Positions 16,207 through 24,538 of a stretch of DNA of 64,000 nucleotides are shown here, in pieces (the first letter of the stretch is position 1; each line of letters starts with the position of its first letter). Below the pieces are notes generated by a model, which was given only the letters and a program-made list of their open reading frames with translations, was not told the origin of the DNA and searched no databases. The DNA lies in NCBI RefSeq assembly GCF_947259345.1, contig NZ_CAMYLS010000001.1:1-64000 (forward strand), written 5' to 3'. A program made the position numbers and the translations under genes. Source of the stretch: an uncultured Maricaulis sp. GTDB taxonomy: Bacteria; Pseudomonadota; Alphaproteobacteria; Caulobacterales; Maricaulaceae.

Positions 16207-16371
16207 ATGTTTGCTCCGTTCCGACAGACTCTCAATTCAAATGCGGGACCAAATGGGGCACAGGTCATGAAACCGCCCCCGATTGTTCAGATGGTGGAGC
16301 GGCTCGCAGAAACTTGGCGCTAGCCAACCAACTAAGGAGTTCGAACAAATAACTGACCGGATTGCAGAAAT

Positions 16372-17574
16372 TCAATCTAGAATAAGTTCTGAACGGAATA
16401 ATTCACCGATGTAAAATGTGGCAGAATGTTCATCGCTTTTTGCAGTGTTTTTCATTTCGTTCAGGGGCATTTCAATAAAGTTGCCGTAGTTCGGGTCTGG
16501 TACTGTTGGTTGTTCCCGTAGTCGCGCGAGAAAATCCCGGTTTATTGATTGGCGGATCATAACGCGCCCAACTTCTCGATCGCTAATGCGGACCGGCCGC
16601 GGCAAAGTGAAATTAACCTCGCGAATTTGAAAACTGCCATCACTGTGCAACTCCGCCTGATCGAGTTCAGTACGCGCCCGCTGATCTCTTTCATTTACAT
16701 ACTCTTGGCGTTCAGCCTCTGCCCTTTGGGCACGAGATCGTGTGACACCTGGATGTGCGCCAAGAGGAGCAGCAGTGGCTGCTGCAGTCGTTTCAAATCC
16801 CGATAGCCGAAGTGCTCGAGAGGCAACACCGCGGGCCGCCGCATCTTCCGCCAACTCTAGCTGTGAACTGCCCAAGCGGAAAGGTTCCTCCACCTTAGGG
16901 TCGACGACCGTCAACCGACTTGGTTCGCCATTCTCCATACCTATGCACAAACCGCAAACAAGGCGTTGTCCGCTGTGACCGGGCGGAAACTCAATTGATC
17001 TCTTTTGGGCAATGCCGCCCGAGGGCGGTGGCCCAGAATCACCAAGCTGTGCCTCCCCATATTTTCTTCCTGATTGGGTGCCTTTGCATTCGACGACATG
17101 CCAAATCCCATTTGTGTCGCGAGCCACGAAATCAGGGGTTTTATTAGGTCCACGTTTGGCGGTGCGGCGTTGAGAGGCACCCAAGGAGGCGGCGACCCGC
17201 TGCATAAAATATCGTCCATCGACGATATGGCTGAAGGTTAATCGCTGGCTCAGCCAGTGCATTGGAACGCCCATCCCAAAATCGTCACTCAGGATGGTCT
17301 TCTGGTGGGCATCAAGATCGGCAAAACTTTGTGTCAACCGCAAGTCATTGTCGTTAGTTACGGCGGCTAAGTAGCGAACCCAAGCCCAGAACTCACTCAG
17401 TGAAACTCCGGTGGATGATGTTGGCGTCGTCAGATAGCCGATCAGCAACAAAGTGGAGGGGATGTTGACTTGATGCGTTTCAACACCGCTGTGAAAAGTA
17501 GAAGGAAAGTCCGGAAGCTTTCCAGACCCTGGCCATGTATTCTCACGTACGTCAACGACAAGTGATCGATTCAT
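16372..17574 (-). CDS. Predicted PD-(D/E)XK nuclease of unknown family
   Basis: A 400-residue protein. Residues 147-164 contain TPDFVARDTNGIWHVVECK, a textbook PD-x(n)-ExK nuclease core (Asp148, Glu162, Lys164), which suggests a restriction-endonuclease fold. The C-terminal half has an Ala- and Arg-rich, probably coiled segment (RSRAQRAEAERQEYVNERDQ). The gene and its flanks are clearly richer in A+T than neighbouring genes, a sign of separate acquisition. No methyltransferase is directly adjacent; dcm lies 295 bases beyond its start. DNA cleavage is inferred from the motif. Confidence 0.65.
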   Translation of the reverse strand: MNRSLVVDVRENTWPGSGKLPDFPSTFHSGVETHQVNIPSTLLLIGYLTTPTSSTGVSLSEFWAWVRYLAAVTNDNDLRLTQSFADLDAHQKTILSDDFGMGVPMHWLSQRLTFSHIVDGRYFMQRVAASLGASQRRTAKRGPNKTPDFVARDTNGIWHVVECKGTQSGRKYGEAQLGDSGPPPSGGIAQKRSIEFPPGHSGQRLVCGLCIGMENGEPSRLTVVDPKVEEPFRLGSSQLELAEDAAARGVASRALRLSGFETTAAATAAPLGAHPGVTRSRAQRAEAERQEYVNERDQRARTELDQAELHSDGSFQIREVNFTLPRPVRISDREVGRVMIRQSINRDFLARLREQPTVPDPNYGNFIEMPLNEMKNTAKSDEHSATFYIGELFRSELILD

Positions 17575-17868
17575 GATCGCCTTCTTTTAATAGCTTAGAG
17601 CAGCGCGGCAAACGAACGGAACCGGATTCAGCATCATACGAGAACTATGGTGCAAATTTCGCTACCAGATCATTTGGCTCGCTCTAAATTAAGTAGTTGG
17701 GTGTCAGAGCTCAACCCAGAGGGGCAATCAGGATAGTGAGGCGCTGTTCATTAAAGCCCCCGCCGAAGCTTCAGAAGGTGGGATTTCGAAGCGGGCGAGA
17801 CGTAAAGAATAACCAACATTTGGCGCATCTTGGGCAGTATGGGAAGAGCGAACGATGGACTGTCGCGC
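17575..17868. other. Intergenic, possible decayed small gene
   Basis: No intact gene is seen in these 294 bases. On the plus strand an ATG at 17647 opens a frame (MVQISLPDHLARSKLSSWVS...) that stops at 17734-17736. A +1 shift at about 17732 continues as DSEALFIKAPAEASEGGISK to a stop at 17810-17812. The two halves read like one broken ~55-residue protein, but this is weak evidence. The stretch also contains the promoter region of the 16372-17574 gene. Confidence 0.25.
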
Positions 17869-19476
17869 CTACACCTCGACGCTTTGACCTATGCCAGCAC
17901 GCGAAGTCACAGGCGCCTGATCCAGCAATCCTCGCAGCACCGCTCCGACCTGCATCGCCAGATAGGGCGGCACCGCATTGCCGACCTGGACGAATTGCTG
18001 CGTCCGATTGCCCAAGAAGACGTAATTGTCAGGGAAGGTCTGAAGGCGAGCGGCTTCGCGAACCGTAAGGCTGCGGCATTGCGTGGGGTCAGGGTGGATG
18101 AAGTAGTGCCCGTCCTTGGATATGTGGCTGACGACCGTGGTCGAAGGCGCATCCCAGCACTGGACGCGGAAGCGGTCGGCAAACTTGCCTGACTTCCAGT
18201 TCTTGTGGTTCGGGGCCAGCGCCTCGGGAAAGTCCGAAGCCTTGGGCGGACGGCCGTTCGCCTGCGAGAAGGCCGAACAGAAGAAGTAGCGCGCCAAGTC
18301 GGACGGCATGTGTCCGCGGGACTCATGGCCGGTCAGATGCTCGAGCGCCGGGTCGGTCAGGAAGTCAACGAGCTTTTCCGACGCTGAGCGTGGCGCGGCG
18401 ACGGTGGTGTCGCTCCGATCAGCGATCCGGTTCTGACCGCGAAATCTGGACAGGGCTGCCTCGGCCGCGCGATTGGTTTTGCCGAGAGGGCTGTCGTCAT
18501 CGGTATTACGTGTCGCCTGCTCGACCCGTTCCATGCCCGCAACAGCCTGTTCGAACCAGGCGTCCTTGCTGTCCCCACGGCTCAGACCGCTGCGCAACGT
18601 CGGCAGCCCCTCCAGTACGTCGCGTACCGTGGCGCGATCGGCTTTTCCCGACGTCAGCGGCGTCCGCAAAAATCCGGGCGCGAGTTGTGCGAACAGGTCG
18701 TTCCGGATGCCGACGATGATCACGCGGTGCCGGGCCTGTGGAACGCCGTGCTGTTCAGCACAGATCAGGAAGTCCCGGTTCTCGTAGCACTCGCCCAGCG
18801 CGGCCTCTTCCCGATCGGACGGTGACAGGGCGATCAGGCGATACCCGTTGCCGCGACTGCCTGCCGCCTCGAGGTCGGAGCGCACCTGAGCGAAAATGCG
18901 TTTGCCGGAGACCGAGGAGGACAGCATGCCCTTCACGTTCTCCATCACGAAGGCTGCCGGGGAGAGGCGGTTCAGGATGCGGATGTATTCGCGATAGAGG
19001 AAATGGCGATCATCCTCCTCGGCGACATAATCCGACTTGCCCCGGTTTCTCGAACGGCCAACCAGCGAGTAGGCCTGACAGGGCGGCCCGCCGATCACGA
19101 CGATGTCGTCGCCGCACCCGGCTGCCAGGATGTCGTCCATCCGGCGGTCCATCTCGGCATTGCCGGCCTCGGTGCCCAGCTCGAGAAGAAGGGCTTCCTG
19201 CTCCGCGGCCGACCATCCCGCCGGGTGGGCAGCCTTGAGCGCGTCCAGCGCGATCTCGCCATGAGCAAACGCATAGTACGCCTTCGGCAGGCGACCGGCC
19301 GGGAATTGCCGCGTGAATGCGCGAAGGGTCAGTGTGCGATGGGCCGAGGCTTCCTTCTCGACCGAGAGTGCGATCTCGAATACACGTTCGCCGCTCTCGT
19401 CCAGCACCGACGAGAAGCCTTCAGCCAGCCCGCCCGGGCCGGCGAAAAGGTCAACCACTCGAAAACGGCGCGACAT
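17869..19476 (-). CDS. dcm: DNA (cytosine-5) methyltransferase
   Basis: C5-cytosine methyltransferase of 535 residues, expected to protect host DNA in a restriction system. Motif I is VVDLFAGPGGLAEGF, motif IV GGPPCQAYS has catalytic Cys133, motif VI is FVMENVKGM, motif VIII is GVPQARHRVIIVG, motif IX is LTVREAARLQTFPD and motif X is QVGNAVPP. The target-recognition region is unusually long (about 300-460). The recognition site cannot be read from sequence. The ATG at 19476 is used; longer starts are unlikely. It is divergent from vsr, 67 bases away. Confidence 0.95.
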   Translation of the reverse strand: MSRRFRVVDLFAGPGGLAEGFSSVLDESGERVFEIALSVEKEASAHRTLTLRAFTRQFPAGRLPKAYYAFAHGEIALDALKAAHPAGWSAAEQEALLLELGTEAGNAEMDRRMDDILAAGCGDDIVVIGGPPCQAYSLVGRSRNRGKSDYVAEEDDRHFLYREYIRILNRLSPAAFVMENVKGMLSSSVSGKRIFAQVRSDLEAAGSRGNGYRLIALSPSDREEAALGECYENRDFLICAEQHGVPQARHRVIIVGIRNDLFAQLAPGFLRTPLTSGKADRATVRDVLEGLPTLRSGLSRGDSKDAWFEQAVAGMERVEQATRNTDDDSPLGKTNRAAEAALSRFRGQNRIADRSDTTVAAPRSASEKLVDFLTDPALEHLTGHESRGHMPSDLARYFFCSAFSQANGRPPKASDFPEALAPNHKNWKSGKFADRFRVQCWDAPSTTVVSHISKDGHYFIHPDPTQCRSLTVREAARLQTFPDNYVFLGNRTQQFVQVGNAVPPYLAMQVGAVLRGLLDQAPVTSRAGIGQSVEV

Positions 19477-19543
19477 GCGTGATGGGTCCTTAACTTGACG
19501 GATATCCTGTGTACCAGGACCGTGGGCGATTGCCAGGGGGCAA

Positions 19544-19990
19544 GTGACATTGACCGATATCGTCGATCGCAAGACCCGGTCCCGCATGATGGCCGGCATT
19601 GGCGGGAAGGACACCAAGCCAGAGCTTGTTCTCAGGCGAGCGCTGCATGCCCGCGGGCTTCGCTACCGCCTTCACACGAAGAACCTGCCAGGCAAGCCCG
19701 ATATCGTCCTTCCGAAGCACAAGGCCGTAATCTTCGTGCACGGCTGCTTCTGGCATCGCCATCCCGGGTGCCGTTATGCGACGACGCCGGCGACTCGGGC
19801 CGAGTTCTGGGCGGAGAAGTTTCGCGGCAATGTCGAGCGTGATGCCCGAATCCTGGCCGATGTTCGATCTGCGGGTTGGCGCACCGCGGTTGTCTGGGAG
19901 TGCGCGCTCAAGGCTCGTGATGTCGATGCGGTTGCCGACCGACTCTCAGGCTGGCTCCACCGGGAGGGTGGTCACGTCGAAGTTGGCTAG
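19544..19990 (+). CDS. vsr: Very short patch repair endonuclease (Vsr)
   Basis: Vsr nicks next to T:G mismatches that arise when 5-methylcytosine deaminates, protecting the site methylated by the neighbouring C5-methyltransferase. The 148-residue protein has the family opening DIVDRKTRSRMMAGIGGKDT-KPE, the active-site stretch PGKPDIVLPKHKAVIFVHGC-FWHRHPGC (Asp and His residues plus zinc-binding Cys/His) and a terminal VVWECAL. The start may be GTG at 19544 or TTG at 19550; the latter has better spacing from AGGGGG at 19535-19540. Its stop interlocks with that of the convergent DUF6339-like gene. Confidence 0.93.
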   Translation: MTLTDIVDRKTRSRMMAGIGGKDTKPELVLRRALHARGLRYRLHTKNLPGKPDIVLPKHKAVIFVHGCFWHRHPGCRYATTPATRAEFWAEKFRGNVERDARILADVRSAGWRTAVVWECALKARDVDAVADRLSGWLHREGGHVEVG

Positions 19991-20790
19991 CCCACGCCGA
20001 GCGCGCTGGCGAGAGCACGCAGTCGGCGCGGTTTTACCTCGTGTTCACGGCAGGCCGCTTCGAACACGGCATCCATTTCAGCCGCGAGACTGGCGTCATC
20101 GAGACAGTCGAGGCGCCTGACCATGCTGGCCAGCCGGATCGCCTTGACCGCTGTCCGCATCACGGGTTCCATCCGCGATTTCCCGACCCGTTCGGCGCAC
20201 CGGTTCCAGGCCTCCGCGATAGCGAGGGCAAGTCGCGCATCTCCGGCGATTGCGGGCCGTTCCACGATCTGGACGGCGGCATCCTCGGTCAGTGCGCCAA
20301 GAAGGTCCCACCGAGCAGATGAACTTTCGCCACGGTCGAGACATTCGGCGCGCAACCAGAGGCGCTGGAAGGCATTCCGGGGGCCACCCCGGAAGCGATC
20401 CGCCGAAAGGCCCGGGAACCGCCAGGCCGTTATCGGTCCGAACAGGATTATCGAAAGGTAGGCCCAGACATCGTTTCGCAGGGTTTCTGCGGACGCCAGC
20501 AGAGCGTGGCCCGCGAGCAAGCGCGCGCAGGCGGCATCGAAGCCGGCCTGTTGCGCCTGGCTCGGTGCAGTCGGATATCCATGCTGGCTGGCAAGATCGG
20601 CCATGTTGCGCCGCAGGGCCTCGAGCTCGGCCGGTGTCGCGGGGGATCCGCCGGTCGGCGCAACGGTTACACCGGAGGGCATGACCTCCGCGAAGTCGGC
20701 GGCGGTGTCGCTCCCGGCCCGCTCGCGAAGCTCCGATACCTGGATATCGACGAGAGCCGCCGAAATGCGCGGCAGAAGAACAACACTCAT
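19987..20790 (-). CDS. DUF6339-like protein, last gene of Z1/GHKL operon
   Basis: A 267-residue, mostly helical protein (for example AELEALRRNMADLASQHGYP; LRNDVWAYLSIILFGPITAWRFPG; RGGPRNAFQRLWLRAECL). The arrangement fits DUF6339, a family I associate with Z1/DUF4420 restriction-like operons; the assignment is from memory. Molecular function is unknown. The ATG at 20790 overlaps the preceding stop (TGATG), so it is coupled to the upstream gene. It occupies the place where an AIPR gene might be expected in an MZA-type locus, but no AIPR signature is visible. Confidence 0.6.
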   Translation of the reverse strand: MSVVLLPRISAALVDIQVSELRERAGSDTAADFAEVMPSGVTVAPTGGSPATPAELEALRRNMADLASQHGYPTAPSQAQQAGFDAACARLLAGHALLASAETLRNDVWAYLSIILFGPITAWRFPGLSADRFRGGPRNAFQRLWLRAECLDRGESSSARWDLLGALTEDAAVQIVERPAIAGDARLALAIAEAWNRCAERVGKSRMEPVMRTAVKAIRLASMVRRLDCLDDASLAAEMDAVFEAACREHEVKPRRLRALASALGVG

Positions 20791-21686
20791 CAATCTGCTC
20801 CTGCATGATCGGCCGCGGCCTGGATTTGTGACCGGAAACTGCCGGGGCTCGTTTCGCGGATGCGCCGGACAGCGGCGAGAGTCTGACCTGGAAAGGCCTG
20901 GTCGAGCCAGCTGCGGATCTGCCCCCCGACGGTAGTTTCCTCGCAATCGGAAAGCAGGTCGGCCGCGCCGTCGTTGGCAAGCGTCGTGTCGATCATCTGT
21001 GTCATGACATCAGCCATTACCGTGTGAAGCGTCAGCGGGTCAGCCTCGAGGAACCGGGACGAGAAATCATCACTGTCACTGTTCACGTAGAGGCGCACAC
21101 AGCCGCCGAAATCCTGGTGCGGATCACCGGGCGCCCAGTGCAGCATCCACAGCGCGCCAGCCTCGCTTCGCCCCGGAAACATCTTGGAGAAACTTGCAAG
21201 TTCAATCGGGAAACGCGGTTCCTGACCTTCAAGCCGGGTATCGACCACGTCACTCCAGAGACGGGCGCCGCTTTCGTGAGGCGCAATCGGGCTGCCCTGG
21301 CCGCCCGCAGTATCCAGAACGATGTCGGTTTCCAGGCGCAGCCGGTGCGAGAGTGTTCGGCCCGGAAGGTCGATCGAGATTTCCGCCTTGCCCTTGATCA
21401 GCTGGCTAGGATAGCGCCGCACGCGCCTTGGCAGGCTGCCCTCGCCGGTGCCGACCGAGACGAGGACGCGAAACGCAGTCCCGGCGGGATCGAGACCGAG
21501 TGCCGCACAGGCCGCCTCGAGGTCGACCGACAGCGTTCTGCGCGCCACTATATCTGTACCGTAGTCCCAGTCCGGCAGATAGGCCGCGAGATCGCTGACC
21601 CGGCCGGCCGCATCCTGAAGAATCCAGTCCGATGCATCGACCTCGCCTGCCGGGATCGTCAGGTGGGGAAAGGCAATATGGGTCAC
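20790..21686 (-). CDS. Unrecognised component of Z1/GHKL operon, 298 aa
   Basis: A 298-residue soluble protein of no family I can name. The N-terminal two thirds look beta-rich (FRVLVSVGTGEGSLPRRVRR; KAEISIDLPGRTLSHRLRLETDIVL) and the C-terminus is helical (LLSDCEETTVGGQIRSWLDQ). A conserved-looking segment is GALWMLHWAPGDPHQDFGGCVRLYVNSD. It starts 3 bases after the GHKL ATPase stop and overlaps the next gene by one base, so it is an integral part of the operon. Its job, perhaps target recognition or scaffolding, is unknown. Confidence 0.6.
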   Translation of the reverse strand: MTHIAFPHLTIPAGEVDASDWILQDAAGRVSDLAAYLPDWDYGTDIVARRTLSVDLEAACAALGLDPAGTAFRVLVSVGTGEGSLPRRVRRYPSQLIKGKAEISIDLPGRTLSHRLRLETDIVLDTAGGQGSPIAPHESGARLWSDVVDTRLEGQEPRFPIELASFSKMFPGRSEAGALWMLHWAPGDPHQDFGGCVRLYVNSDSDDFSSRFLEADPLTLHTVMADVMTQMIDTTLANDGAADLLSDCEETTVGGQIRSWLDQAFPGQTLAAVRRIRETSPGSFRSQIQAAADHAGAD

Positions 21687-21689
21687 GGC

Positions 21690-23528
21690 CTACTCCTCCT
21701 CGATCAATTGGGCTTGCAGGGTGACGGCTCGGCCGGATACCACCGTGAGAAACACCTCAAGGTCCGTCTCCGTGTGAGAAACCGTCACCTCGGAGGCAAG
21801 CGGCACATTGTTTCCATCGCCGTTCAGGATCTCGAGGATCGCAATCGGCATGGTTGCGTCAGGGTCGAGCGAGCCGCCCTCGACAACGAATTCCGGGCGA
21901 AGCCGTATCCGCCGCCGCGTGCCTTCGTCAGCGCCGGGCACCGCAATAGTGAAGCGTGCAACTGGCTGGTCGCCGCGCACTTGCAGGCCAGCGAAAGTCG
22001 GCTGTGCCAGGCGGGCAGCCCGACGTGGCGTCGACTTTCTCGAGCGCCTCCTTTTCTGCGTTGACCGGGTCGGCGCGGCCAGCATCTGGCCAATCGCGGC
22101 GGAGACCTGCGCAAGCGGCGCGCCTTCCCCCGCGCCCTTCGCGTGTACCAATGCTGGATTGGCAAAGCCTGCTGCCGCCTCGCGGACACGGCGGATCGCG
22201 ACATTGACGAAGGTCTTGCCATTGCCGGGCGGCAGAATGGCCGGTTGCCAGTCATCGTGAGCGGGAGGTTCTGCAGCCGCAAAGGCTTCCTCGACCTCCG
22301 CATCGGCTGTTGTCACGAACGCGCCACCCCATTCGAGCACATCGGAAGAGAAGGGTTCGCCATCGTAATACCGGACAACGAGCTCGACCGGGCGCATGAC
22401 GGCGATGTGTGCGGAGTGCGCAGGAATGATGCTGAACTCGTCGGGCACCAGTTTGCGGCGCCGACCGCGCATGCCCGAGGCGATCTTCAGCTTGCCGAGA
22501 TCGCGGGCCGGGCGATGCGACCGGATAGTTTCGCACGCTCCGGGATCCCGGCGGATTTCCTTGAGCGCTTCCGCGTAAAGATCGAGAGGCGGGAAATCCT
22601 CCGGGCGCGGGATCGCGAACGCTCGGCCATCAAGTTCGATGGAAACGCGCATCCGCCGGTCTTCGGGCACGTCGTCGAGCATGCGTGGCCAGAAGTACCA
22701 CAGGATCGACTCCGCCAGCATGCCCGCAGCAACAGAGCCGTCACCGTCCACGAAACGTGGCATGACGATCATCAGTGACGTGCCGCTTGAAGCGGGATCG
22801 CGCGGCAGGAAGCCGAGCGTGTCCGCGAGCGTGGCGGCGGCTTCACCTTCAAGCGGATCAACGAAGTTTTCGCCCGCTTCGCTTACGCCCCACCAGTGTC
22901 GACCGGTGAAGCGCTGGATGTCGCCATCGTCCCGGCGACGTTCGAATGCCGAGCCGAGATGGCAGCCCATGAGCCTGCGGATCGGTTCTCCACCCGCCAT
23001 GGTCTGCGTGTCGACCACGAGTGTCGCGCATTCGCTGGACAGGTAGAGCGAGGTCTTCCCATACCCGTATGTTCCGCCGCCCTGGTGCGTATCGCGGCGC
23101 GAGCCGACATTGCGGAGAAAGTCGATGAAATCGGTTCTGGTCTCACCTTCCGGAATGCGATCCGCGCGGGTCGGTCCCGCGAGGCCGATCGTGCCGAAAT
23201 CGCAGATTTCCAGGACCCAGGGTGCGTCCGCCTCGGCCAGCCGACCGAAGGCGCTCTTCGGCTCTCCGTCCGCCAGCGGCGCAAGGTCGGTAAGCGTTCG
23301 TTCGAGCATGGCGGCCTTTTGCTGTGGGTCGAGCCGCCGCAGGCGCAGGTGGATATCCGGTCCGCGGCCCAGTTTCGCCGCATCGGTACTGTTCTGGATT
23401 GCCTCTCGCACGACGGTCGGCAGAAGATCGATGTTCGGCGTGCCGAGCAGCTTGCGAAAACCGTCCGCCGCCAGGTTGCCGGACGGAGAATAGGGCTCGC
23501 TGTATCGGATCAGTCGGGGCTCAGACAT
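21690..23528 (-). CDS. GHKL (HSP90/MutL/MORC-like) ATPase
   Basis: A 612-residue protein with a Bergerat-fold ATPase at its N-terminus: N box VVREAIQNSTDA (Glu42, Asn46, Asp49), G1 box EICDFG (Asp110) and G2 box GGTYGYGKTS (151-160), where the lysine loop resembles MutL/MORC ATPases. The remainder is beta-rich with a basic stretch (STQKRRRSRKSTPRRAAR, about 495-512). MutL-type ATPases in restriction-like operons were described by comparative genomics as coupling recognition to nuclease action. The ATG at 23528 overlaps the DUF4420 gene by 19 bases. Confidence 0.85.
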   Translation of the reverse strand: MSEPRLIRYSEPYSPSGNLAADGFRKLLGTPNIDLLPTVVREAIQNSTDAAKLGRGPDIHLRLRRLDPQQKAAMLERTLTDLAPLADGEPKSAFGRLAEADAPWVLEICDFGTIGLAGPTRADRIPEGETRTDFIDFLRNVGSRRDTHQGGGTYGYGKTSLYLSSECATLVVDTQTMAGGEPIRRLMGCHLGSAFERRRDDGDIQRFTGRHWWGVSEAGENFVDPLEGEAAATLADTLGFLPRDPASSGTSLMIVMPRFVDGDGSVAAGMLAESILWYFWPRMLDDVPEDRRMRVSIELDGRAFAIPRPEDFPPLDLYAEALKEIRRDPGACETIRSHRPARDLGKLKIASGMRGRRRKLVPDEFSIIPAHSAHIAVMRPVELVVRYYDGEPFSSDVLEWGGAFVTTADAEVEEAFAAAEPPAHDDWQPAILPPGNGKTFVNVAIRRVREAAAGFANPALVHAKGAGEGAPLAQVSAAIGQMLAAPTRSTQKRRRSRKSTPRRAARLAQPTFAGLQVRGDQPVARFTIAVPGADEGTRRRIRLRPEFVVEGGSLDPDATMPIAILEILNGDGNNVPLASEVTVSHTETDLEVFLTVVSGRAVTLQAQLIEEE

Positions 23529-24538
23529 GTACAGACCTCTTGAAGTGTCGCGTTGAGGGCATCCGCGGAGAGGCGGCAATCGCGGGCCTTGGCCAGATCG
23601 ATTTCGTAGCTGAGCCCCTCGACGCCATGGGGCAGCTTCCCGCCGACGAATGACGGCGCGCTGATCCGGGGAAAGTCGCCGGTGACCGCGTACAGGACCT
23701 CGGACACCATGCGGAATTTCAGCCGGTTCCAGACCGGGACATACGGATCCGGGCAGCCCGCCCTGTCCAGGATGCTCCGGATCGCGGGTGCGTCATCTGA
23801 CCGTTCAAACGCGGTTTCCGCCAGGCTCGCGATTGAAACCGGGCCTCCGGCGACGTCTTCGAAGGTGACGCGGAAGAGGTGGAGATCTCCCCCCGCGGGT
23901 GGATCCAGCTGGTCGATCGAGGAGATGGTCAGCCGGTCCGAGTTACGCGCGCGTGTCGCCTTGACCTCGATGGCATGATTGCCGGCCGTGAAGTCGTGGC
24001 GACCCCGCAGTGGTCCCTGCCAGGCGCGCCACGCATTGGGCGAAAGGTCCAGCAGGTGGTTTAGCAGACGAAGTTCGCCGGCGAGGCCGCAGATTTCCTC
24101 ATCGGGCACGGCATCGTCGCGCGCAAGAAGCAGGTCACGAAACTCGCGCAGCGAGTCCGTGAGCGCGCAGCGGCTCGGTTCACCGCGCTCGATCCGTCCG
24201 AGGATGTCCGACACGAATTCGGCAAATACGGTTTCCAGGGGCTTGTTGGTGCAAGTCACCGTGACATAGCAGACGGGACGGCCGTCGACGGGATAGGTGA
24301 TCTCGGAAATCGCGAGGGACGGCGTGGACTCAAAACCCCTCGCTCCGTCACGCGTATCGACGGGCAACATGATCGAGGCGGCATCGCCGGCGAGGCTGAA
24401 CCGCACCATGCCGTGACGTGTCTCGATGTCTGCCGGTCTGCTGATCGCGTCCCGAAGGCCGGTTTCAGCCAGTCCGCTCCGGAGCATCGCCCAGTGCTCC
24501 TGCGGGGACAGGATGAGGGGTTCCCTCGCCTCAGGCAT
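23510..24538 (-). CDS. PD-(D/E)XK motif protein (DUF4420), predicted nuclease
   Basis: A 342-residue protein of the DUF4420 type. The catalytic layout is visible as EEICGLAGELRLLNHLL (Glu155), RGRHDFTAGNHAIEVKAT (Asp182, Glu191, Lys193), a PD-(D/E)XK restriction-endonuclease core. In known operons of this kind it is the presumed DNA-cleaving subunit. It overlaps the Z1 gene by 8 bases upstream and the GHKL gene by 19 bases downstream, indicating a tightly coupled operon. Activity is inferred from intact catalytic residues. Confidence 0.85.
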   Translation of the reverse strand: MPEAREPLILSPQEHWAMLRSGLAETGLRDAISRPADIETRHGMVRFSLAGDAASIMLPVDTRDGARGFESTPSLAISEITYPVDGRPVCYVTVTCTNKPLETVFAEFVSDILGRIERGEPSRCALTDSLREFRDLLLARDDAVPDEEICGLAGELRLLNHLLDLSPNAWRAWQGPLRGRHDFTAGNHAIEVKATRARNSDRLTISSIDQLDPPAGGDLHLFRVTFEDVAGGPVSIASLAETAFERSDDAPAIRSILDRAGCPDPYVPVWNRLKFRMVSEVLYAVTGDFPRISAPSFVGGKLPHGVEGLSYEIDLAKARDCRLSADALNATLQEVCTCLSPD

